DNA from: Limanda limanda
Taxonomy: Eukaryota; Chordata; Actinopteri; Pleuronectiformes; Pleuronectidae
Reading direction: 5' to 3'
DNA: 64,000 nt
Assembly: GCF_963576545.1 (NCBI RefSeq)
Contig: NC_083639.1
Location: forward strand, 23,406,118-23,470,117
This document shows, piece by piece, positions 24,245-36,879 of this stretch. Positions within the stretch are counted from its first letter, which is position 1. Each line of letters begins with the position of its first letter. Both the position numbers and the translations under genes were made by a program. The notes under the pieces are model-generated. The model made no database searches and had not been told where the DNA came from. It was given only the letters and a program-made list of their open reading frames with translations.

Positions 24245-24601
24245 CAGGGGTCGGCAACCCACGGCTCTGGAGCCGAATGCGGCTCTTCAGCCCCTCTGCA
24301 GTGGCTGCACAGTGTTGTGCATATATTTCGCGAACGATGAATTTAACGAATCATTTTTCATATGATTAACGTGAACGTAAAGTGAACGTCACATTAATTT
24401 TTTAAATCATCCTCGTATCAGGCCATCATGATATACCAGGAGCGGGCGTCTGTGTGTGCGTGTGTGTGCTCTCCCAAATAGCACAGACACACCGGCCCCG
24501 GGGCTACGTCCCCGCTCACTCGCTCGGAGACACACAGTGCGAACGGAACTCGGAAGAGGGGGCAACATTGCTCTTTTGATAGTAAAGGTTTCCTACCCCT
24601 G
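24245..24601. mobile_element. hAT-like non-autonomous element (357 bp), CpG-rich
   Basis: Starts CAGGGGTCGGCAACCC and ends GGTTTCCTACCCCTG; the ends are imperfect inverted repeats (CAGGGGTCGGCAACC against CAGGGGTAGGAAACC, 12 of 15). The first 60 bases (GGCTCTGGAGCCGAATGCGG) are typical of an abundant vertebrate hAT family. The interior around 24440-24560 is strikingly GC- and CpG-rich (CCGGCCCCGGGGCTACGTCC), unlike its surroundings. No transposase frame. The 8-bp flanks (GTTCCACA and CGCAATAT) do not match. Confidence 0.65.
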
Positions 24602-25505
24602 CGCAATATGTACAATACATTGCCTTACGAAAAGGGGCTTGCTTGGGAGCGCTGTTTATTCAGTTTAACAGCAGAAGACGGCATGTCTCTAGCTCAGACC
24701 GTTGAGGAGTCATGACGCTCTAAAGACAACATGATATCTGAGATCGTATACGTCCCAGTGTCTCTCAGAGGGTTAACAGGATACATCTGCAGTAATAACG
24801 TTTATTATTTATTCAAATAAACCAAAAACGTTTAAAGTTCAGCAAATTTTCCAAGATCACTGACGGACACCAACTTAAACAACTCCAAACGGCACCAGCA
24901 ACAACAAGCTGACGTGTCCATCAACTTAGGAGTCCTCTGGAAACACACCCGATGCCATTTTCTGTATTTGCTGCGCGTTTCTGTAATGTGTTGTGCTCTG
25001 TTGTGAAATTGATGAAGATGTTTTCCCACTTTGCTTGTGTTTTGGCCACTTGCATGTGTTTTCTTAAGTTGCAGTGCGTTGAGCACTCAGGGCCACCGTA
25101 GATATTACATAAGAAATAAGTAAAATTTCATGTTTCAAATTCTAAATCCTTAAAGACCAGGCAGAGGAAGGAGACTAACAAATGCAAATGCCAAGTGGCA
25201 AAGTGGAACAGAGTATGAAGTGTGAGATTTTTCCTGTTACTGCTGGCTGAACATTAGGTTTCATGGTACATTTCTCCCTGTCAGGTATGTCTCTGGTAGA
25301 TGGAAATGTTATTAAATCGCCTGCTTTGCAGCACTGATTGATCTGATCAACAAATAAGACATTACTCAGACAGCACCCATCATTGCACGGCTGCACACAC
25401 AGCAAAACATCTCCATTTACCAATTCAAGTGAAGAACCTGCCATTCCCTGGGTGAAAAGAGCATTTGAATGCAAGTGCACATGCAAGCATGGCTGGCTAC
25501 ATGTC
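24602..25505. other. Non-coding stretch, nothing recognised
   Basis: A 103-codon minus-strand frame at 25175-25486 shows no known domain. Confidence 0.45.
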
Positions 25506-25527
25506 TATATATATATATATATATATA
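25506..25527. repeat. (TA)11 microsatellite
   Basis: Eleven perfect TA units. Confidence 0.9.
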
Positions 25528-26969
25528 GGAGCATTTGCACACATCCAATTTACAGTGTTACATGTGTATGTTGGTACATAAAAATACACGACTGTGTGAA
25601 AAGTTTGACATCTCCCTTTTCCTGTCAGTTTTCCTTCTTGTCGATTTCAGCTGTTGTGCAGCATCAAACAAAGACACTAACAAATAGTGACTTTGTTAGA
25701 TATTTTTGTCATATAAGGTTGAAATTATTTTTTAACATTATAAAATTTTGAATTGCTGCAGGTCTGTATTTTATTGGTCAAAAAGTCAGAGAAAGTAAAA
25801 AAAAAAAATTCTTTGTCAAATTGTTTCTGCTACTGAAATGCGTGTTTGTGCATGCGTGTTTGTGCACTTTTATTACTACAATGGCTCTAATACTGTTTAT
25901 ATATCAGGATTTCTTTTAAAGTGTAGATATTTAAAGTGGCACAATCATATATATTATTGAAGTACATCATTTTGCAGGCCTCCAACATTATGTATAACAT
26001 GTTATGTATATAGTATTATATTTATTTAACGAAAATTATTGCAGAATGTGCAAATATGAGGTTTGGATGGGAGATGGTTGCATTTAGTTGTTGGACCAGT
26101 GGTCAAGAAGCTCAATAGAGCGACTTAGGCTGGACAGTGTTAGGTAGGATTCAAGAGATGGAAAGTGATTCCAATATAGAGACAAAGGCAGGCTTGATGT
26201 GGCTGTAGAGACAGGTTGAGCGGTGAGCCTGCAGCACATGCAAACAGGTATCAGAACTGAGGGTCCAAGCAAACAGATAAAACATTGTGCATAGTTCTAC
26301 CATAAACTGAACTATGACTCAACTGTCAAGGTCTGGTAGAATGAGCTGGGTATAACACTATTTTCATATGGAACTCATAAGCTAGGGGTCACAATGTATA
26401 CCTTCACCTTTCCCCTTATTTTAACTTATTTAACCCTCCTGTTATTCTCAATTGTACCAACATTGTTTATCGTTTTAGAAATTTAAACCTCTAGAAGATT
26501 GTTATAATCAAAATTGTTACACAAGTTTATGTTTCAGGTACGAAATGTGTCTTTGTGTGACACTCTTTGTCAGCCCTATCTTGTTTCTCTGATAATATTT
26601 TTTTCATTTTAGGAAGGTAATGTGTTGAATTTCAAATTGCTTTCAGAAAGCTGTGACCAAACCTCAGTGGCAGAAAACCTTTTTCTTAAATGTTACTGTT
26701 AAACTAAGAGTGAGCATAACGTTGGGCATGAAGAGAAAGAACACAGGCCTTGCCATGTTGGGTGAACTATCAACAGTTTTCACAGTACAACAGATAAGAT
26801 AGGCTAGATTAGGCCACCAAAGCAGAGGAAAGTGTTTTAAAAATTATAAAATGTCACATTAAAGTGACCTCAATATCATCCTAAGCAACCAAAACAGTGG
26901 TGTGTGAAATTTTGATACTTGTGATATGCTTTTTACAGCTATATGCTGTCAACAGGGCCTTAACATCCA
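25528..26969. other. Non-coding stretch, nothing recognised
   Basis: AT-rich, with an A-run at about 25797-25808. No repeat ends or domains. Confidence 0.45.
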
Positions 26970-27395
26970 CTCCTACACTGACAAACATTCTCAAACTTGG
27001 GTGTCATTCTTGACTCCATTACGAAATCCACTTTCTTCCATCTCCAGACTCCGGCCCTCATTCCCTGGCTCCCTGAAACCCTCATTCATCCCCTTCCACC
27101 TGGATTACGGCAATGGAGTCCTGTCAGGTGTTCCAGACAATGTCCTTCATGCCGAGCCCCACCATACATACCTGACCTCCTCCAATCCTACACTCCGCTC
27201 AGAAGGCTGCGGCCCTAAAACACGCTCCCTATCCCCAACACCACATTGCGAACCTTTGGAGACAAAGCCTTCTGTTGTCGGAACTCTCTCTCTGCCGAAA
27301 TCTGCAATCTAACAATGTGCATTAGATACATCAAATGTCTTGTATGAAATGTACTTTAGGATCTGGTGCTATACAAATGAAATTTAATTAATTTC
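26970..27395 (+). mobile_element. L2/Rex-type LINE 3' end, frameshifted
   Basis: Across shifting plus-strand frames the sequence gives the familiar C-terminal order of fish L2/Rex-type reverse transcriptases: VILDSITKSTFFHLQ (about 27000), a degenerate ETLIH block (about 27080), HLDYGNGVLSGVPDN (about 27095-27140), YIPDLLQSYTPLRRLRP (about 27170-27218), and TFGDKAFC...RNSLSAEICN (about 27255-27310). It ends with a non-coding tail TGGTGCTATACAAATGAAAT like fish L2 3' ends. At least two frame changes separate the blocks, so it is a dead fragment. The catalytic domain lies upstream in the intact element and is missing here. Confidence 0.7.
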
Positions 27396-28399
27396 ATAAA
27401 TAACTTAGTCATGCTACAAATTTAAATGAACCCTTTGCAAATAAATTTGATTTCAATAATCTATTAGTTTAGGGACTTTGAATAAGGCATTGCTTTATTA
27501 GTAGCACATGTTTTACTGCAATTATAAAGTGCTGAGCATGAAACATTAGTGACAAGTTTAAATGCCCTAACAGACTGAGGCTAGTCAAGAGTTATTCTGC
27601 ATCTCAAACATGGAGCAGTTAAGAATCATTACTTTTTAATAGCAGACTGGTGACATAGCCAAAATAAACAGCAATTGTTACTGTTTTGTTTTGAAGCATC
27701 TGATGAGTGTCAAAAGTAGCGACATCCGCTGACCAAATTCTTGGTTTGCATCTGTGTGATTGGATGGTTTTCTTTATGCGTTCCAGAGTCTTTACTTTCC
27801 TTAAGTACGTTGAATCTTTTGTGAATTAAAGAAATAAAAACTATATTCTTTCCTTCTCTGCCGCAGAAAACATTTTATTCCTGCCTTTGTATCTCAGACT
27901 GGGGTAAAAACAGACACTGTAGCAGGGGAAATTGTGACAAATAATGATAATTTTTAAAAGTACAGCTCCAGATGAATATTATGAGCATATAAATGACTGA
28001 AGCATGAGCTGAAATGAAAATGATCTAGATTTCCACTCTTTTCCATGCTTCTATTTTAAATCTTGAATGTATTCAGATATCAAACTGTCTATCCCTGACT
28101 GTTTTTAATGTAAAATTGAATTGATAATCTTCACAGTGACCAGAGGCCCTCTCAGGGTCTCTCTGGATTTGAATAACACTATATTTCCAGATTTATTTCC
28201 TGCACCTCTTGGCATGCTGTGCCGGCTCTCCTCTCTGCTCATTGCTCTGGCACAGGAGACCCTGTCTGACTTCCTCCAACATGTGATTTGTTTGTTTGGT
28301 ATTGTGATGGAGACAGGTGAGCCACACTAATGAGCCTGACTTGCACTGTTTGCTGCATTGAGATGTGAGTCATTACAACTCAAGGGAATACCTGGATGG
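27396..28399. other. Non-coding stretch, nothing recognised
   Basis: No repeats or domain-bearing frames. Confidence 0.45.
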
Positions 28400-29650
28400 A
28401 TCCTGATGGCAGCGCTTCCTCTTAACTCCTGTGTTTGCTAATCGTGGGTATTTAAGCCAAAAGAAGAGAACAGGTGTATCTGACAGAGACACTGCTTCAG
28501 CTGTGTTTTACATCGTTACATATTTCCAGCTTGCAAGAGGCCTAATTGTAAAGGCTGCTGTGCGTAAAAGCCTCGGAAAGCCTCATCTAATGTGTTTTGG
28601 CTTTGGGAAAGCAAAATTAGTGAAAGACAGTGAGATAATTCGTAACCATTGAGGATGCAAACTGTGGACAGTATTTCCACTATCTTCTGATGAAGATAAA
28701 GATTCTTGAAAAAGCAATAATGATCCCCTCAAATTAACGCTGGGTAAATTTGTTTAATTAGAGGAATGTGCTTTGGCCTAATTATGAGTTGAAATGCACC
28801 ATTTACTACAGAAGTGTGTTATTTTTCTAAAGTTCATCTGTGAGAGGCTGTGCAGGGCTGCTCTTGGCTTTCCTCCAAACACTGCGTATCCTGCAGTTCC
28901 AAATATTATTCGCAGTTGACTTGGCTCCCTTTACGGTGAAATACTTTCAAAGTCACGCCAAAAATGTGCTCCCTGCTTAATCACCCTTTCTTCTTTCCAT
29001 TGCCTCTTAGTCTTTTGGCAATGGCAGTTTGCCATTGGAAAGGCCATTTAGATTTGAAACTGCATGAGAGTTGCTCCTCGAGTTTAAGCAGCCAATCTAA
29101 TCCTTGTAATCATGGATTGTAGTCAAAGCCGCTTTCCCAGTGACTGGAGGGGGATAGAGGCTAGGAAGCAGAGAGAACACGCTCGGTGCTGTTGGGGAGC
29201 TGTGACCCGTACAGCATTCAATGCACTGCTTTATTTCTCCAGGTTTTGAGAGATATGTGCTAGTAGAGTAAAAGTGACAGAGAATGTTTTCAGCCTGTTC
29301 CAGGGTATGCATGCAACCAATATGGAATGACAGGTGCATTTCCCAAAAAGAGAGACCATAATGTTTTTCTATTTAGCATTTGACAGTTTGCCTTAATCAT
29401 AACATGAGCTTAGGGGCTTCTGAAGCTGCATGATTATTGCCGCTCCCCAGCACCTCTCTGCCCCGAGATTGAATTCCTTTATGGGAAAACGAAAGCTGTT
29501 AAAGGCTCTGCCTGAAAGGACTCAGACAAATCAGCATACTAAGTGAATTTTATATGTGCCATTTCTCTGACCTCCATCTCTGCAATGAGAGGGGAGAAGA
29601 GGAAATGTATATGTCCTGAAATATTTAGGTGCCCTGCAGGACATCTTTTT
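28400..29650. promoter_or_regulatory. Candidate conserved non-coding (enhancer-like) region
   Basis: This 1.2-kb stretch has no recognisable transposon and mixed rather than AT-skewed composition. It contains homeodomain-type TAATTA/TTAATTAG words (TTTAATTAGAGG about 28754, CCTAATTATGAG about 28777) and a cluster of CCATTGCC/GGCAATGG/GCCATTGG words at 28997-29038 that could form a hairpin. No frame looks exonic. Calling it an enhancer is inference from composition and motifs; only cross-species alignment could support it. Confidence 0.22.
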
Positions 29651-32600
29651 CACTGTATTTTGCTTTGATATAGCCTCATGTTAACCCTATTTTAATGCTA
29701 CACACTCAATATGTGTCAAATATAGATTGAGGAGGCTTTATAGCTCATTCTATGCAGTAATAGATTCCTGTCAACCTTCCTCTATTTTAACAACAGTATC
29801 TATATGTGTTATTTATTTGTGGCACCACCAAGCTTAAGACTAGGCTCCAGGGCAGGATTTGGAGGGAACTTCTTAGATAACCAAAGATTGAGACACATAT
29901 GTTATTTTTAAAATAGAAAAATAATTTGTTACTTTCAACAATAAGGTTAAACTTGAACTCAGCTTAAAAGATCTTTTGACAAACATGCTTGTTTGCTGTT
30001 TCACAGAAGCACGAGGAAGCAGCATTATATTGAATTATTTAGCAAAGTTTCGACATTAACACTTAGCAATTATTCAACCATACCAATAAATGGCAGAGCT
30101 GACCCGCACTTCAACGACCTAAAAAAGGGCAGATGGCATTACAGGATGGACTACTCTGCTTGCAGCAACCAAATGAGCAAAAAGTTGAGTATATCATACA
30201 AAGTCATTGTTCAAAACCTCACATACAGTTTTTGATCTAGCTCTCAAATGTAATTTTAATATCGTTGTTGCTCTTTAGCACATATGAGTCACACATCAAC
30301 CAACAAAGATGGCTTGATTGTCATTTAGTCACTGTCCTGTCTTGTGAAATATGGAAATCAGTGCTATAAGGTGTAATTCAACCAGAGGAAGAAATTAATT
30401 GGACAGGTATTGATTTAACTGGACTCAATAACACAAGCAGCAAACTAAATCTTCTATCAACATTACATCCTATCTGCACTTCAGAGTAAACACACTGTCA
30501 TACACTGAGATTGATCAGTTTTAAACTTTGAATTGGAACAGTGCCCTGTGGCTGAAGCTTGTTGCACAGTGAGTTACTACCATCTGATTAATTTACACAA
30601 CATATGCAACAGAAGACCTTTATGAAACCAAACTAATATCCAGTATGAGCTACTCACAGCCATGAAACCCTGTAACACTGAAGGGCATGTCTGTAGCGGA
30701 TCATATGATGAAATTTGATGGTGTTAGAATCTGCCCGGATATCAAAATACACCATCTGCCCAATTCTAGGTGTGATGAGTTGTCCAGTTAAAAGGGGGTT
30801 ATCCCCACCCCTGTGTGTAGTGTCAGTCTTTCCCTATGATCTCCTTTCCACCTAATAATACACTTACACCCAAAAATAAATGAATAACCAGACCTCCCAA
30901 TGTATCATAACAAATACTACGTTGGGCCTCTTGGCATTACTTCCTATGAGAGCCGGATATGAGGTCACATTACTAATCCTACTAGCATGAATTCTAGCTT
31001 CAGTGGAGTTATTCTCCACATCAGTCTGACAGCAACTTGGGGTTTATTGTCAATGTTACTAGGATACAGGTATAATGTTTACTTAGCAGCATAGTTTAGT
31101 CAGCTAACACCTGGGATGTCATTTGTTTTGAAAGTGTATTAATAACCCGAGAGACTGGACAAACTGATGAAGGCGCTTGATGATAGTTTACGGGATCACC
31201 AAATAGATACAAATCATTGTGCAACGAACATGCATCGTGCTAATGCAATGCAATCCACCAATTAGCTACTAGCTCTAGAGCAAAGTGGTGGGGTAGCAGA
31301 CCCAGAGTGCCATTCCAAGAGCAGCTCCACTACCATTGCTGAAAATCTGAGAGCAAAACATTGAGGTTTGATAAGGAAAGAAGCACACTGGGCTATTTTT
31401 TGACAAACAACTTGGTAAAAGTCTCTTTACTGGGAGACCTGCAGAGGAGAACACCTGCTCAGATGGCTCTGATGTTGCAGGAAGGCCTCAGGAAGAACAT
31501 CTGATTACTATATATACAGTATTATATAATTTGGTTATATCATTATATTCAATTGTTTAAATTAATGGTATGTTTCAGACAACATTCTTTGTCAGTTAAA
31601 GGTTGAACAGTCAATAATGAAAATTCAAACAAACTCACATTTACATGTACATCACTTGTAATCAATTAAAGTTTAGTCAATGTGCAAGTGTAGGAGACTG
31701 TGATCTAATATGTTTGCCTATGTTTTCAGTTGATATTGTCTACACTGTGTATAACCCTACACAAATATATATGAACTGTTCCCATACTATTTTAAAAACA
31801 AAAAGCTACTGTTAATCTTTGTAAAATTACCCCAAATTTCATGGCTCAGAGTAAATATAGGTCCTAAATTTCTTAGCTTAAATGCAAATTGGAATGAAGA
31901 TGCCACATGTTGTCTAATGTGTGCTCGACTTGATAGGATAAGACAACCTTTTAAGGGCTGGGGTTCCACTGCTTATTCTTGCCCTGGGCTTCCCTCATGT
32001 GTTAGATCACCAATGTTCATCTGCAGTCTACATATACAGTATGATGTTTGTCTTCAGATTATTCCTCCTTGGTTTTGTCAGACTACAACCGGGAGATACA
32101 ATTTCAGGTTGGATATTAAAATTTGAAACAACCACTCAGTTTCTTTTTGTTATTGTTGAAACATTCTTGTCTTTTCTCCACAACTCATGAAAATGTAGTC
32201 CCTGCGAACCTTAAGGTAATCAATGTCAGCTCTTAAGATCCCAGTTGGATCCAAAATAAATTAAATGTCTTGGAAACTGTCTTTATCACTAAGATAGGAT
32301 GCATTAGAAAAAGTCACATAAATGTTTAATTTCACAATACATAAACCACTGTGAACTTTTTTTTAAAGTTATGATTATATTTGACACACTAGAACAGGCT
32401 AAATGTAAATAAGGAAACATTGTTGACTCAGGTACCCAAACTATAACAAGACTACCAGCATTTCCAAAATGTTTTATGGTCTGGAAAACAAAGTAAACAC
32501 TAGGTTAAAGCCTAAAAAATGCTGCTTTACAGTTAAATAAAAATGATATGCTCAAAACTTGTATTCACAGGACATACAATTATTGCAAAATAATCAGCAT

Positions 32601-34079
32601 CATAAACATTTAAAAAAGGAACACTAAAGCTGGTCGGAGAGTTTCAGTTCAGATTAGTTGAAAAAAAAAAACAGATTTCCATGTGTGATAAGTGAAACTG
32701 TTTACTGACCTATGCTTTTCATTCAATTTCATTTCTCATCAGTCAGTCTTGTTTTTCTATGTTTTATTCCAAACATGAATCACATATAGATTGTGTCTGA
32801 GTATAGGTTGGTTTTTGAGACAGATGGGTTCATCTTTTCATCATCTCAGCCCCTGTGGGCCCACAAGAGAGTAGCTGAACAAAGGCAGGGTTTGGCCACC
32901 ATGTATTTCATCACAACAGCCCACAGACAAGCAGACGAGCAGGATCTCAGTAATGAGGTCTGAGGACATACTCAGAAATGATAGGCTGAAGTTTTCATTT
33001 ATCATGAGTTGACTTCACAGTGAGAGCTGGGTGCGAAGGAGCTCAGGCCTCTCTGTACACAGGTTAATCCTGACAACTACTGTCGATTGCCAGCCCACCC
33101 GTCCCACAGCAACACATCCCTTCAACTGGAGGCCAGATCGCGATGGAATCCCAGACAGATATTCATGGCTGCCAACAATGATTCCTGACCTTTAGTCCAG
33201 TCTCATCTGGTAAAATGTTACCACTGGCCTTATCTAATAACAAAATGCTTTTGATGACCTCAGATCTTTCCTCTCAGAATTCTGACAAAGAATATTCAAT
33301 TGATATTAAGCATGGTTATTTACAATCTGTTTCCATGAAATTTGCTGAAAACTGCCATGTTCCCTGACAGGTCTCTGTCCATTTTGAGTGTGACACAGTA
33401 AATCTTGTCAGCCTTTGTTTCTAAAGCACTCACCCAAAACAGTGTAATCAAGAGATACCCGATTTGAACTGTTTGCTTGAATTGTGTTGTTCTGTATTAG
33501 TTGCTATATTTCTTAACTTTAGTAGTATAAAAAAGAATCACTTTCCTCATAGATGCAAGTCAACCTACATATTAGGTCAGAGGATTAAATATCTTACTCA
33601 TTTAGTTTTTCCTCAAATAAGATAGGACTTGTAAATACAGGCAGTATTGGTTTAATTTCTGACCCCTGTACATCTCTCCATTTTTCAATACATATTTTGT
33701 ACTTTTCAAAAAAAGAGACATGTAACTCACAATCCCACAAATCTTTGTGCTGTGGGCAGAAAAAAAGGACAAATTGAATTTAAGTCGGAAATTAAGTTTT
33801 CTCCTGAAGATATTTCCTGTTGAGAAGAAAAATATTACCCAAATAGCTTTCTTAAAGTTACCCAAGGGTACAATATATGTTTTATTGTATCATATCGGAT
33901 ATTGCACAAAGTATAACCATTTCTAATAAATATGGTATCAAGGTATATGGAGAGTATCATGTCAGTGTACATTACTGTAGATTTATGAGGCTGTAGAATG
34001 TGCTGTAGACAGTGTAGTCCTACAAAGTGTTCCTAAAGTATGAAATGAAAAAAGAATAAAAAGAATCGGAGGAGGTTTT
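29651..34079. other. Transposon-poor non-coding stretch
   Basis: No repeat family or protein domain was recognised over 4.4 kb, in contrast to most of the window. Short open frames at 31787-32190 and 33602-33865 show no domain. Confidence 0.45.
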
Positions 34080-34425
34080 GCAAAAGAAAGTGGTTCAATC
34101 TCGATGAAAGCAGAAAGGCTCTTTGTTCTCTAAATGTAGAGCCAGAGGGGTGAGCAGAGAGTTTCCTTTACTCAGAGGCCGGCCTTTTGTTTTTTTATGC
34201 GAATTAATGTGGTTTTGGGTGCTGTCATCTCGGTCCCCAGCGACCTCTCTTTTCTTGACGTGTTGGAGAGCATCTGTCACGGAGGTCTCTAGTTGTTAGC
34301 TCGTCTGTCAGCTTGAGACAGAGGCTCGCTTGTCGCTTGTCATTTCCAGCGCCATATTCAATCTCGCAGTTTTCTTTAGAGATCCTCCGTCTTTGTCATT
34401 CATGCCAATATTGATTCTGACAACC
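34080..34425. promoter_or_regulatory. Candidate conserved non-coding element
   Basis: Non-repetitive, balanced composition with several CpGs (TCTCGGTCCCCAGCGACCTC, CGCTTGTCATTTCCAGCGCC), ending next to a G-quadruplex motif. A 61-codon minus-strand frame at 34095-34280 covers part of it but has no domain or splice signals. Regulatory function is a guess. Confidence 0.22.
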
Positions 34426-34459
34426 GGGTGGGTGGGTGGGGGTGTGTGGGTGGGGTTGG
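34426..34459 (+). other. Canonical G-quadruplex motif
   Basis: 34426-34442 reads GGGTGGGTGGGTGGGGG: four G-runs with single-T loops, the most stable class of intramolecular G-quadruplex. Further G-runs (GTGTGTGGGTGGGGTTGGG) follow to 34459. It lies inside open frames of no coding merit. Confidence 0.85.
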
Positions 34460-36265
34460 GCTTTTGTTTCACACTGCCCTCTGGCACTGACTTCTTTTTA
34501 TTCATCTCTTTGTCAGTGCATATCTGGGGGAGAGCGGGGGGAGCGAGGCAGTCGATGTTACCAGGGGGATTTCTTTTTTTTTGAATTCATGCCTGAATGT
34601 GGTAGAATGTACAACTACAACTCACATTTGCTTGCATGTCAGAAGAGTAAGATTTCCATTTCAGTGGCTGCTGCTGCTTGTGCCGTGTCAGACACAAAAC
34701 CCAGATCTGAAAACGGCTCAACTCATCATGGAATAACAAAAGATGATCCAGCTTTATTTAAATGACGAACAGTCACTGACTTCAAATCACATCAAGCTGT
34801 GTACAATGGCATAAAAGACATAAATGATCCATTCCATGCTGCATGCCATTCCCCACCAGATTTCTCTCCAGCAGTTTGCAACGGAGAAATCTCATCTGTA
34901 GGTCCATGTAAGTTACACTGATAGGTGGTAGCAGGATATGTCAGTTGTCAGGTAGTAATTATCTGTTATCATGTCTGAACCCTTCACTGACACGGTTCAA
35001 GTCTTCATGTCGAAACTGATGCTGTGTGCGGCCTTTTTCTGACACTGCATGTCAAAAGCATAAAATCAGTGTTTGCATCATCTCATCTTACTATTTCTTG
35101 CACTGCCTCCTCAACACAACCATTGAAGTGGAATTACATCTAGTGCTAGTATGAGGCGTCGCTCGTTCCACCCTTACCTCAGCCTGCTTCGCCACACTCC
35201 ACCCAGCTCTTCACCCTCCGTCCATATTGTCTTCGCTAACTCAGCTAATGCTATAGCAATGCTTTCCAGCAGCTAATGGTGACCTGAAGATTATGATACT
35301 AGAACAAAAGCACATTCATGTATTGACTGACAGCTATGTGCTCCCACCCATTTCTTTGGCCTTCTCTGATAGGCACTGTTACGCAAACTTTACAGACATG
35401 CTAGTGCAAATAATCTGTTTTCTTTTATCTACAGGTGTATCGTAAGATTTCAATTTCCATATGTTATCATTGTATCCTAAACAAGACAGACAGGTTTCAG
35501 CTTTAAGTTCAAATGTTCTGTCCAATTCTGACTTTCTGACACAGGAAATACAAGAGCACACGATGCGCACACGTGCACAGTTTCTGTGATTTTTGTGTGC
35601 GCACAAAGCACTGCAGTCTCATGCCCTCTTTAGGGCATTGGCGGGCATTTATTTCAGAAATTATGAAGACATGACACTAATCAATATTGGAACAGGTGCA
35701 AACAATTCTGGAGTTTAGGAACGCGTCATGATTCTGACATAGAGTTTTCTTAGGAGACTTCTTAAGGAGATATTAGTGATTGAGGCCCAATGTCCTCAAA
35801 GGTCAAGCAGAGAGGAATGTGAGTCTGAGAGATAAAACAATGTCAAAATATTTGAGAAAACCTCAATAATCTACATTTAATATAATCAAATTAGCAAGGC
35901 TTCTGGGGCTCTATAGAGTATTATTAAAATAATAGACACACACATGCTAGTCTCTCCACACAGCTCTGTGTTTGGACTGACAGACCGTCTGGAGGCAGCA
36001 TGAAGCAGATGGGAGCAGGTTGGTAGTGCTTCCTCTTTCCTTTATCGTCATGGCAGGAATTTTCTAAAAGGTGCTGATAGTAACCGGTGGGAATGAGCAG
36101 CTTGGGGCCCAGATGGAGCTCTTGAACCACCGTGACTAAATGCTTATGATGATAAAAATAGTCATATAGGCCGTTATTTAAATGACCTTGTTTTTCAAAT
36201 CAAAATTGTTATTACAACATGTGATGGTCTGCACTGGTAAAGTTCTTTGTTTTATTTCCACTTGG
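34460..36265. other. Non-coding stretch; one unassigned open frame
   Basis: A 68-codon minus-strand frame at 35924-36130 (containing LHLGPKLLIPTGYYQHLLE) reads like folded protein and has a weak acceptor-like TTTAG at its start, but no family was recognised and no good donor follows. Nothing else is supportable. Confidence 0.35.
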
Positions 36266-36283
36266 CTAACCCTAACCCTAACT
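36266..36283 (-). repeat. Short telomere-like CCCTAA run
   Basis: CTAACCCTAACCCTAACT: two and a half perfect vertebrate telomere units, interstitial. Too short to be a telomere or a fusion scar by itself. Confidence 0.8.
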
Positions 36284-36531
36284 GGCACTATATCATTCAA
36301 AAGTGACTTATTTAACACACATAAACATACTCACTTAATTGTGTAGTGTGTAAGAAGCAGATTATACATGTTACAACGGTGTTGTTGTGTTGCTTCGTTA
36401 AAAAAAAAAATGTAATGTGAGTCAATGCAATGAAACAAATGAACAACTTTATGATATTATGTATCTAAGTATATCATTAAAATCCATCACCGCATTGTTG
36501 AGTTATTTTGTCTTACACCCACATACTTGCC

Positions 36532-36778
36532 TCTCTATAGTTGTAAGGTCACTTATTGACATAATGCATTCCCTAGCCCCTGACCCTAAACCTAACCATC
36601 CCAACCCAATGCCTTACCTTAACCTAAACCTAAACCTATTTCTAACCCAAACCCTAAACCAAGTCTTAACCCTCAAACAACCCTTTGAATCCCTTTTGGA
36701 CCAGCCAAAATGTCCTTTTGTTAAAACGTCCCCACAGTGATGGTATTGAACCAAAATGGACCTCATAACTATAGAAGG
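36532..36778 (-). repeat. Telomere-like repeat with inverted ends (247 bp)
   Basis: The ends are inverted copies: TCTATAGTTGTAAGGTCA at the left and, reverse-complemented, TCTATAGTTATGAGGTCC at the right (15 of 18). Between them, at about 36588-36680, is a C-rich run of degenerate CCTAAA/CCCTAA words (CTTAACCTAAACCTAAACCT, AACCCAAACCCTAAACC). Phrases such as AAAATGTCCTTTTGTTAAAAC and TTGAACCAAAATGGACCTCA recur, as I recall, in many fish genomes. It may be a MITE-like unit that carries telomere-like sequence. No transposase frame. Confidence 0.5.
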
Positions 36779-36879
36779 AATGCACAAACACACAGGTGAG
36801 AATATTTGTGAAGATATATGTAAAAAATAACTGCTGTCAGCTTTATAGGGAAAAGGCCCACACAGTCTACGATCAAATG

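Noticed and set aside
25175..25486. 103-codon minus-strand open frame with an overlapping plus-strand frame
   Set aside because: No family match, no convincing splice sites; the opposing frame shows that the region simply lacks stops.
36266..36680. Interstitial telomere or chromosome-fusion scar
   Set aside because: The perfect CCCTAA run is only 18 bases, and the rest is irregular and enclosed in a dispersed repeat.
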